DNA of 64,000 nt from Nephrocerus scutellatus (Eukaryota > Arthropoda > Insecta > Diptera > Pipunculidae): the NCBI GenBank assembly GCA_947095585.1, contig OX352765.1, forward strand, positions 78,599,976 to 78,663,975. Direction: 5' to 3'. A program made the position numbers and the translations under genes. Positions 56,360 through 64,000 of this stretch are shown one piece after another (position 1 is the first letter of the stretch; each line of letters begins with the position of its first letter). The notes below the pieces were generated by a model. That model saw only the letters and a program-made list of their open reading frames with translations. It did no database searches and was not told where the DNA came from.

Positions 56360-57115
56360 AACATTCATAAATACCGCTAGTATTCCAGCTATAGTTTTGA
56401 AGAGGTGTTCTTCATCGTTGGCATTGCCACAGCGCAGGCTTTTCCATTTCTCTTATTCTTCTGGAGTCTTCCCAAGGAATTGGAAAACAACCTTTGTCCA
56501 GCCTATTCCTAAAAAAGTCGAGCCACCACTTTCCTCGTACCGACCCATTGTGCTATACTTTCTAAAGTCATGGAAACGCTGATCAATCGTAATCTTATGC
56601 AATACCTTGAATCACATGAAATCCGTAGCGACCAGCAGTACGGTTTTCGAAGGCAACGTTCTACAGGTGAGTTGATGGCATATCTCACCGAGTAGTGGAA
56701 CCAGTCTATTCACAAATTCGGTGAAAGTAAAGTTGCTGCACTCAATATGTCCAAGGCATTTGACAGAGTCTGTCAACAAGCTCTTTTGTCGTAAATGAAT
56801 ACCTATGGAATTGATAAGACTCTGCTTGATTCTTGATTGATTGGACTAGTAACTACTACTAGTATTGGACATTTTAAAATCCAGTGTTCACCGCATAAAC
56901 GCCGGTGTTCCCCAAGGCTCTGTTCTATCCCCGACACTCTTTCTTATTTTCATTAATGATCACCTTTCCGCTACTTCTAATCCAATTCATTCTTTATCTG
57001 AAGACAGCAATCTTAGCTTTTTATATGAGTTCGCGCTTTCTGCACGGCCCTCTTCATACCAAGTGGAACTTGAACAACCACGTATGTTAAGCACGACCTT
57101 GATGACATTGACAGC
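56360..57115 (+). pseudogene. CR1-like LINE RT fragment
   Basis: Plus strand: ASIPAIVLKRCSSSLALPQR, GVFPRNWKTTFVQPIPKKVE, SSYRPIVL, MSKAFDRVCQQ, INAGVPQGSVLSPTLFLIFI, then NPIHSLSEDSNLS in which FADD has become LSED. Frameshifts near 56575, 56700 and 56830. Shares its words with 51385-51990. Confidence 0.85.
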
Positions 57116-57765
57116 ATAACATAACAAGGTGGTGGCTGTCGCATGCCCGCGTTCTACTTTGACATCGGAACGCAAGTGTCTTGAAAAGAACAAGCGTTTC
57201 AATGCCATGAAAGCAGCTTTCGCCTTTATCAGTTGTGTATTTACGTACTGATTATAGTATAAGAAGTTGTCCAGGCCAATCCCAAGATATTTGACGCACG
57301 TCTCATTTCGGATTGGCACTCTGTCGCTATCATGAAGTCGCAAAATTTTATAGCTTTTCCTGATATCCTTATTACAGAGTGCCAAAAGCGGTATTGTCTC
57401 ACACTTAGTCATATTGATCTATAGCCCCCAATCAGTACAGAACGACTGTAATTCATTGAACTTATCTTGAAGATCGCTTCTTTATTTCCCTACCATACTT
57501 CCACGTGCGTACAATATGTTATTGTCAGCAAACGCTAGCGTAGTGTTCATATCCCTGGTCACCTCGATGATGTACGTGCAGAAAAGGAGCGGCGAATGCA
57601 CAGTCCCCTGCTGCAGACCATTCGCGATATTAAAAACTTGAGCTGTAGTGTCATGGTTAAACAAACTTCTTATCATATATCATTTGATTATTTTTGTGGG
57701 AAATTCTAGTCTTATAAATTAACACCGCACCGTGTCGAAGGCTTTCTCGATATCTTGTACTTGCT
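57115..57765 (-). pseudogene. Jockey-group LINE RT fragment (GLQQGTV type)
   Basis: Minus strand: DIEKAFDTV (about 57730), FNIANGLQQGTVHSPLLF, LAFADNNILYARG (catalytic FADD changed to FADN; frame 57482-57676), then KCETIPLLALCNKDIRKSYK, VPIRNETCVKYLGIGLDNFL and AFMALKRLFFSRHLRSDVKV (56987-57412). The order is that of RT from the palm to the thumb. It converges tail-to-tail with the plus-strand element at 56360-57115. Confidence 0.82.
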
Positions 57766-57782
57766 GAGAAAAAATCGTGGGT

Positions 57783-57852
57783 TTTTGGGGCGCGCTGAGA
57801 ATAGAACCCAGTGTCCTCCGAGTGGGAGCCAATAGTTCTAACCACTAAATCT
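57783..57852 (-). other. tRNA-like head, possible SINE remnant
   Basis: Minus strand: GATTTAGTGGTTAGAACTAT, CTCCCACTCGGAGGACACTG, GGTTCTATTCTCAGCGCGCC. Spacing of AGTGGTTAGA (A-box-like) and GGTTCTATTCT (B-box-like) is tRNA-like, but several conserved bases are off and no body or tail can be followed. It lies immediately upstream of the minus-strand RT at 57115-57765. Confidence 0.35.
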
Positions 57853-57889
57853 TAAACCTCTTTTAAACCTGTCAAAGCTCCCAGCGGAG

Positions 57890-58930
57890 TAAGTGCATCT
57901 ATAGAAGACAATCGATCTTCTCCTACTGGGTATGATTACTTTATTTAGAGCCAGCTACAACTGGGGGTATATTTCTGCTACCTGGACACAGGTTAATGTG
58001 ATACTTATCCCCAAACCAGGCAATAGGCCTAATAAGCTGCCTAAATCTTATAGACCTATAATTTGTCCTCAAAACCATTAAGACTTATTGATGTTCATAT
58101 TAGAGGTCGGTTAGAATTGTCTACCCCTCTGCATTCAAGTTAGTATGCGGAATTGCAAAAGTACAGAAGATGCCCTTCACTAACTCTATTGCAAGGGCAG
58201 AGTTATCGAAGACTCGACTAATCATTGGATAATGGCCATACTTGAAAGTCGAGATATTATTTCCTCCTCTGGAGGAGTGTCTGTGTCTGTGACTGCAGTT
58301 AAGGGATGTCCACAAGGAGAAGTGCTTTCTTCCCCTCTATTGTCGCTAGTCATTGATAATCTTCTAGTCGATTTTCATCAGATCAGACTACATCGCCATT
58401 GGTTATGCGGACGATTTGGCGATTTTTATTAGTGGTAAGCACATGACTATCACTAGTGTCATGCAAGGTGCTTTGCTACACGTCTTAGAATGGTAGAAAG
58501 CAGAGAAGGACTGTCCATCAATCATTGCAAAACCGTTCTAGACAAAAAGACTGGTCAATTTGGGACCTATCATCGTCAGTGGTACCACGTTAGAGTATTC
58601 CAGTAAGGTTAAATATTTTGGCGTCCTCCTTGATAAACCGCTAAATTGGAATTCTCATATCAAGGCCGCCATTGAACGTGCGACTAGGGCCTTGTGGGCC
58701 AGTAGACGCCTCTTCTACATAAACTGGGGTCTAAATCCTAAAATGGCACATTGGATGTACACAATTATGGTGAGACCTATTATAACGTAAGCGGCCATCG
58801 TTTGGTGGCCAACTTAATGGACGCACTATGAGACAAAAACTGCTACGATGCAGAAACAACAGAGAGAAACGCGGTTGGATCCCTTGTCATCAGGGAATTG
58901 TAGGCAAAAAGATGAAATAGCTAGGGCTGG
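57890..58930 (+). pseudogene. LOA-like LINE RT with intact YADD, joined to RNase H end
   Basis: Plus strand: FRASYNWGYISATW, NVILIPKPGNRPNKLPKSYR, VTAVKGCPQGEVLSSPLLSL, IGYADDLAIFISGKHM (YADD intact), IIVSGTTLEYSSKVKYFGVL, LNWNSHIKAAIERATRALWA, NPKMAHWMYTIMVRPIIT. After AIVWWPT it jumps to WIPCHQGIVG and ARAGSES, so most of RNase H is deleted. Frameshifts occur near 58080, 58390 and 58550. Confidence 0.85.
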
Positions 58931-59735
58931 CTCGGAGTCTGCGTTTAAAAGGACCTGAACCCTACTGTGGTGTCAACTGGGCTGCCGCCTCAGCAATGAT
59001 AATTTGTTGGGCACACAAACTTTGTCTGGCCCACTGGTAAAACGTCCCGAGGCTGAAACGATTCAAACAATTAATCAGACCATTTTCCTATAAGGAAATC
59101 CTTAATCTAAATTATGGATATCATTAGAAAGCTGGTGTGTTTTCTAAGAGGTCATTGTGGTTTCCGGTATCACCTTAGCAAAATTGGTGTGGGCTAAGAG
59201 ACATAATGTAAGTTCTGCAAGAAAGATAAAGAGTCATACGAGCACATTCTCTGTGAATGCCCCGGGTTACTTTGGTTAAATAGTAATATGCTCTACAGCG
59301 GAGCCACTAAGGATTTACTATCGTTCATTAGGGAGGTGGTACGTCTCTATATACAAACCCTAAGATGCAATAGATCTTTCAGGTTGCAGTGTAGGGCATT
59401 AAAAAAAATATATAAAAATATAAGGAAATCCTTAATCTAAATTATGGATATCATTAGAAAGCTGGTGTGTTTTCTAAGAGGTCATTGTGGTTTCCAGTAT
59501 CACCTTAGCAAAATTGGTGTGGGCTAAGAGACATAATGTAAGTTCTGCAAGAAAGATAAAGAGTCATACGAGCACATTCTCTGTGAATGCCCCGGGTTAC
59601 TTTGGTTAAATAGTAATATGCTCTACAGCGGAGCCACTAAGGATTTACTATCGTTCATTAGGGAGGTGGTACGTCTCTATATACAAACCCTAAGATACAA
59701 TAGATCTTTCAGGTCGCAGTGTAGGGCATTAAAAA
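58931..59735 (+). pseudogene. LOA-like C-terminal knuckle, tandemly duplicated
   Basis: The plus strand reads IIRKLVCFLRGHCGFRYHLS, CKFCKKDKESYEHILCECPG and LSFIREVVRLYIQ at 59091-59400. The whole ~330-bp block starting TAAGGAAATCCTTAATCTAA at 59091 begins again at 59421. Only about three substitutions distinguish the copies (CCGGTAT/CCAGTAT, GATGCAAT/GATACAAT, GGTTGCAG/GGTCGCAG). The duplication therefore came long after the element decayed, since both copies share its stop. Confidence 0.9.
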
Positions 59736-59744
59736 ATACTTTGT

Positions 59745-60395
59745 TTAGTTCATTTATGTGTTTGCAGACCCAGAATCGGGATGAAAGCTGGTTGTAGAGC
59801 TCTTGGGTTTCTAGCAATGGTGTCAATATTGTCTGCGTAAGTTAGCACCAGAAAGGACTTATATATAACTTTTTTTTATTGCCGTTACAACAGAGTCTCG
59901 GTTCACTTTCTTCAACGCCAGATTGCAGAGGACGCAGGCCTCTCCATTCCTTTGTCGGAGCCTGTGTTAGATGTTGAATGGGCTTGATACTGATCCGAAT
60001 ATTTTTACTTGGTTTATAGCATTGGTTATGGTCAGGTCATACAACCATCGTATCAGTTTATTTGGGATGGCTTCTTTATAAAGTTTTACTCCTACTGTTC
60101 TATTATAGGTGGCTCTAAACTTTATAAACAGAGATGTACTGATGTATGATACTCTAGACGTTTTTCCATCACCTGACTAAGGGTAAAAATCTGATCAGTT
60201 GTTGATGTGCCTCGGATGAAGCCACACTTTTGTGGAACAATAATGACTTAAACGTATGAGGATATCGTGTCTTGAAAGATAGAGGAGAAAATCTTACACG
60301 CACTACTAAACAATACCACGATAATTGCTGCATACTGTGATATCTCCTTTTCACAGGATACCTGTTCTCCAGTCTCCACCCATACTTCCAGAAAT
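59745..60395 (-). pseudogene. RTE-type LINE reverse transcriptase fragment
   Basis: Minus strand: QKCGFIRGTSTTDQIFTLSQ, HTSVHLFIKFRATYNRTVG (first catalytic Asp replaced by Lys in FIDFKAAYD), LIRWLYDLTITN, RLRQRNGEACVLCNLALKK (GLRQGD.L...LFN), LTYADNIDTIARNPRALQPA (YADD changed to YADN). The G.STTDQIF and GLRQGD blocks are diagnostic of RTE RTs. Both catalytic blocks are damaged. Confidence 0.82.
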
Positions 60396-60435
60396 ACGGT
60401 GTAAGACATACTCTTGGGATTTAATCAGCTGGGCC

Positions 60436-60660
60436 TTTTTTAAGCCGTTTTATCGTTCTTCCCACTTTGTCTATAATTGGTGGCAACAAAATGAGTCATT
60501 GGTTGAGCTTTCTTGAGCCGATTTATCGCTCTGCCCACTTTGTCTATAGTTGGTGGTAACAGAAAGGGTCATTGGTTGAGCTTTTTTAAGCCAATTTATC
60601 CTTCTGCCCACTTTGTCTTTAATTGTTGGCAATATAATGGGTTTAGGCTTTAATTCCTCT
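60436..60660. repeat. 73-bp tandem repeat, three units
   Basis: CCCACTTTGTCTATAATTGG at 60461, CCCACTTTGTCTATAGTTGG at 60534 and CCCACTTTGTCTTTAATTGT at 60607. Each is followed by GGCAACA-type text, GGGTCATTGGTTGAGCTTTT and AAGCC.ATTTATC. Confidence 0.88.
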
Positions 60661-63230
60661 GTTAGCTAACCATTTATCAGCTTCTCCAAATAGCTTGCTT
60701 CAAATAGCTTTTCATACTTGAACCAAGTATTGGAAAGAGCTTTAAAAGAAAACAGAGCTTACCCTTGGTGTACTTCAATTTAGGAAAGTCCTAGTAAAGT
60801 TTCACATAGAAGCTGTTTAGTGCATTATACACTGATAGCTTTTGAAAGCCTTGCTAGATAGCATTAGCTATTTCCGGTTGAACTAAACACCTTGTTGTGA
60901 CTTCGTTATGACAGCAATTGTAAGCTGGAATTGTTAACAAATGCCACAGTAATTGCAGCAAATTATTGTCAGCACATTCTGATTTGTTATCTGATTTTAG
61001 CCAGTTTAGTCCGACATGCAGCAACACAGCTGAACCAAATGTTTCTTATCTTTACGACCTACGGATTATCGGATAATTTGAAACGCAAATTTGAATGCGC
61101 GCATGTACGGGATGTTTCCAATATCCGAGGACGAGAAGTGCTACAAAAGATGGCTAAGCTGCTCACAGCAAGCAGCGGTGCCCTTTACCTTTGTGTCGTC
61201 GTCGTCGTCGTGTGCACCAAACAATTCACAAACGAAAATTAACCAAAGGACCTTGTAACTTGTTCTCCAATGTTCCTTCGTTGTTCGGTCGACCGACGCT
61301 CAAAGAATATTACCAATGCAGTAGCAATCCTTGCCTGCCGGTTTGCTCTCAATCGATTAAGAATGCAAATCGATGAGGACTACGACTGCAAATGTGTGCC
61401 TAGTATAAGATGGCACATTCAAGATACACACACAAAATTTGCACAACATTTTGTTCGCGCAAAGTTCAATTCTGTGTTGGAAAGGCGACGCGACGGTCAT
61501 ATGCATGAATGGCACAGCACAGCACAGCTGCCAAATGAAAATAAAAAACTTCCATCTTCCGGATAGAATCTGAATCAGCTGCAAAGGCTTTTAGGTTTTT
61601 GGTTAAATTTGCAAATTTTTTGCAGTTACCTTTTTTTTTTTTTTTTTTGCGAAGTGTTCTTCGTAGCACTGGTCCGTTGTAGGATCATTAGAATTACCAT
61701 TGGCCGATCGATTGCGATGCATTTCTCGAATTAACAACCGCACGAGAAGAAAGATCAACCGCCACGTCGAATCGACGACCTACCACACTGCCGGAGCACA
61801 CGCTGATGGAGGAGGCCAAGACGTCGATATGCAACGAATTTGAATTCGCACAAAGTCAGAGTCTCAAAGTCATCAGACAGTGAGTGCCACGGTGTTAGTG
61901 GTATAGCCAGCACTAGCACCATGGCAATTGGCGTTCGAACATCTTTCTCGCGTGAACCTAGCGTGCATCACCATTGTAATCATCAGCGCTTAGCGGTATG
62001 CTGAACTGTTTGTTCTGTTATGCATTCGTCGACGTCGCCATCGTCGTTCCGCATTCGATTCGTTTTATCCTCATTCTATCCATGTTGCAACAGCAGCTTG
62101 TAGTTATCAGGCTGACAGCTCAGGCGGACAGCGAGCGTAGCAAGTCATTCGTACAACTGAATCCCGACTATCATCATCGTCGTCATCATCATTATCATCA
62201 TCGTCATCGTCATCGACATCATCATCATAGGCACTGCAAAAACGATGGTGAAGGAGTTGGATGACTCGTATATGCCTTCTATCTACAAGTCACAGTGCGA
62301 ATCCATCCATCCTCCAGCTGAGTCGATGAAGTTGAAAAAGACGATGAGGATTGCCGGCTCCCCTCTATCTCTCTAATTGGATATGCAAATCGAATCGAAT
62401 GTAAACACACCGAAGTAGGAATAATCCGAATCTTCTTGTTTGGATATTAATGCAACCATAGACAGAGATGTGAGCTGTTCGCTCGTCTCGTTACGATTCG
62501 TTTGGGACGTTGCTTGATTTCTTCTTTTTCTTCTTCTTCAGTATATTTTATTCTTGCAGTTTTGGTTTTTTCCCCCAAGCTCCACCAATAATTCGTGGTT
62601 CAGACATCGACGTCGTCTTCGATCCATCGTCTCTCGTCGAACAACAATTTCACACACACTCATGGCAATTTATTCGATTTGCGTATTGACATGACACTTT
62701 TAGCACTTTTCCTATGGCTCCTTATAGATAGATTGCGTTCGAATGGGAAAGAAGAGAAGCAGCGCATCAAAAAAGTTCTGACTGACTTGAAAAATCATCA
62801 AGTTTCTTGTGAAAGATGGTCGTTTGGGAATCGTCATCTTCGAATTAACTTTTCTGTTGGTTGTTTCGAAGAAAACTCATCTACTAATGTTTAGTGTTTG
62901 CTCAAATTCTTAGAATTCAAGCAGTTTTGGTGTTTTTAGGAAAATATTACAGCAACCCTTATTCTGCTTTCTTGTATATCATCGAGAGACTAACATTTTG
63001 CCACTACCACAACCTGACAGAGGCTTATACAACCAGTCCTACTCCATCCCCCAATTCGTCTTTGGTTCAGAACATTCCGAACATTCCAACACCATGCAAT
63101 TCTGTATCGTTGGAATCGCATTTATTGTTTAGCAAAAGTAGAAACGGTTCTTAACTCCCTGACTGTGAAGAATCAATAGATGAAGTGCCCTGACAGGTAA
63201 CGATTTTAGGTGTGAGTCGGAATAATGAGG
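60661..63230. other. Unique-looking non-coding island (2.6 kb)
   Basis: No transposon motif recognised. Contains GTCGTCGTCGTCGTGTG (61197-61214), a T-run (61632-61648), the ATC array at 62168-62230 and CTTCTTTTTCTTCTTCTTC (62520-62540). Short frames on both strands lack recognisable domains. Confidence 0.4.
62168..62230. repeat. (ATC)n/(GTC)n trinucleotide array
   Basis: ATCATCATCGTCGTCATCAT-type run of ~60 bp mixing ATC and GTC. The plus frame reads poly-His/Arg and is a by-product. Confidence 0.95.
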
Positions 63231-63234
63231 AGCC

Positions 63235-64000
63235 TAGTTCTCAAAGACTGGCCAAACATGAAGGCAATACTTTGAACAAAAACGCAACAGTTCTAAGTTT
63301 CAAGAAATTTGAGGAGGTAATTTCCAAAAACTTAAACGCCAGACGATAAATATGGCCGCCCTGTTTGAGCGAGATAATGAACCTAATGTATGAATTAAAG
63401 CAGACATTCAACCTGCGCAGATTAGCCATAGAAGTGTCCCAACATAATTCTGGACCATATAGCCAAAAAGTTGACCAATCTGCAACGAAAGCAAACCCCT
63501 GACTATGTCGAGTTTACCTAAAACAGCCCAGACTCTAGAAATAATAGTATTGACATGACAATGCCAGGATAAAGTGTCGTCAAGTACAAGACCCAGGCTC
63601 TTGAGACTCTGAGACAACAGCACAGACATTCCATTAAGGATAATTGGACCAAGCAGGTGGGTGATTGGATAACAATATAATGCAATGGCCTGACTGTTAG
63701 AGGGGTTATTTTAGAGATTGTTTTTATTGACCCAGTAATGATGGTCATAAGGTCATTTTTAACCTGCGAAATAGAATAGATATGGGCATCGTCAGGAAAG
63801 AGGTGGACTTGCGATAAACTAGGTATAAGCGGAAGATTGTTTAAAACGAGAGAGAAAAGCAGGGGACCTATTATTCTACCCTAAGGGACACCATACATTA
63901 CTGGAAGTATCGGGCCTAAGACAAGTTTCAGAGACACCAAACGCATCAAGAAAGCCACCATACAGAAAGCTTTGTACCTCTTTCATCTTGGCAACATGTC
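63235..64000 (-). pseudogene. Jockey-superfamily LINE RT fragment, running off the window
   Basis: Minus strand from the edge: a YGVP..GRIIGPLLFS segment, LVLNNLPLIPSLSQ, HLFPDDAHIYSISQ (FADD changed to FPDD), SLKSLGLVLDDTLSWHCHVN (63408-63629), ISRVWAVLGKLDIVRGLLSL, then MANLRRLNVCFNSYIRFIIS and LKLRTVAFLFKVLPSCLASL (63241-63429). The order is that of RT palm to C-terminal tail. The GVPQG glutamine is replaced by a stop. The upstream part lies beyond the window. Confidence 0.82.

Noticed and set aside
37537..62400. POU octamer ATGCAAAT at 37537, 46876, 47646, 61363 and 62393
   Set aside because: About four exact matches are expected by chance in 64 kb of this composition on two strands, so no enrichment can be claimed.

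Overview
This looks like a window of nuclear DNA from an AT-rich insect, most likely a higher fly. The reasons are the mix of R1-, LOA/I-, Jockey-, RTE- and CR1-like non-LTR retrotransposons, a mariner relic, a BEL/Pao gag, tRNA-derived SINEs and long satellite-like arrays. No intact host gene was found. Every protein similarity I can defend belongs to a transposable element, and nearly all of those copies carry frameshifts, stops, truncations or internal deletions. The long open frames inside the simple arrays (457-2219, 35.2-36.3 kb, 7.9-8.3 kb) are by-products of stop-free repeats.

Layout. 1-460: two Jockey-type reverse transcriptase (RT) scraps. 455-2182: a TTTG/CTTG tetramer array with nested higher-order periodicity. 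4.9-5.5 kb: two minisatellites. 5.6-7.4 kb: minus-strand non-LTR 3' ends with an RNase H domain. 7.97-8.2 kb: a TAC array. 9.9-13.9 kb: a SINE copy, a GTG/GCG-rich minisatellite (type B) and a ~3.3-kb internally deleted LOA-like retrotransposon. 16.6-18.1 kb: several RT scraps, one split by a SINE. 19.28-20.17 kb: a deleted mariner. 20.17-22.36 kb: two copies of a non-autonomous element, one with an internal minisatellite (type A). 22.85-25.2 kb: the best preserved CR1-like LINE. 25.2-31.4 kb: abutting LINE fragments on both strands and a SINE with target-site duplications. 33-36.3 kb: RTE and R1 pieces, then an inverted R1 duplicate held between two ACAG/ACAT arrays. 38.2-39.9 kb: a GAAT/GAAA array and a head-to-head minisatellite (type C). 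42.2-43.6 kb: ten type B units. 44.1-49.3 kb: BEL/Pao gag, LOA RNase H and a minus-strand element with an ATT tail. 49.6-50.9 kb: a probable inverted-repeat element enclosing type C units. 51-52.2 kb: type A/B pieces, a CR1-like RT and a third copy of the 3' end block. 55.4-60.7 kb: a second SINE, a 72-bp minisatellite and more LINE fragments, including a 330-bp tandem duplication. 63.2-64.0 kb: another RT running off the window.

Between these lie islands of 1-3 kb with no recognisable repeat (about 8.2-9.8, 14.4-16.6, 36.3-37.9, 40.5-42.2, 46.3-47.8, 52.2-55.4 and 60.7-63.2 kb). They are rich in CAA/CAG/CAT trinucleotides and might be intronic or intergenic regulatory DNA of a large host gene, but I see no exon to support that.

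The most interesting candidates for something undescribed are: (i) a modular non-autonomous element family sharing a short 3' end block with a hairpin and a conserved core, whose internal minisatellites (A, B) expand independently; (ii) an inverted-repeat element carrying minisatellite C; (iii) three unrelated octamer arrays, each made of two tetramers differing at one base; and (iv) a tRNA-derived SINE family with at least three copies here. No database search could be run, so clade names rest on motif recognition only.
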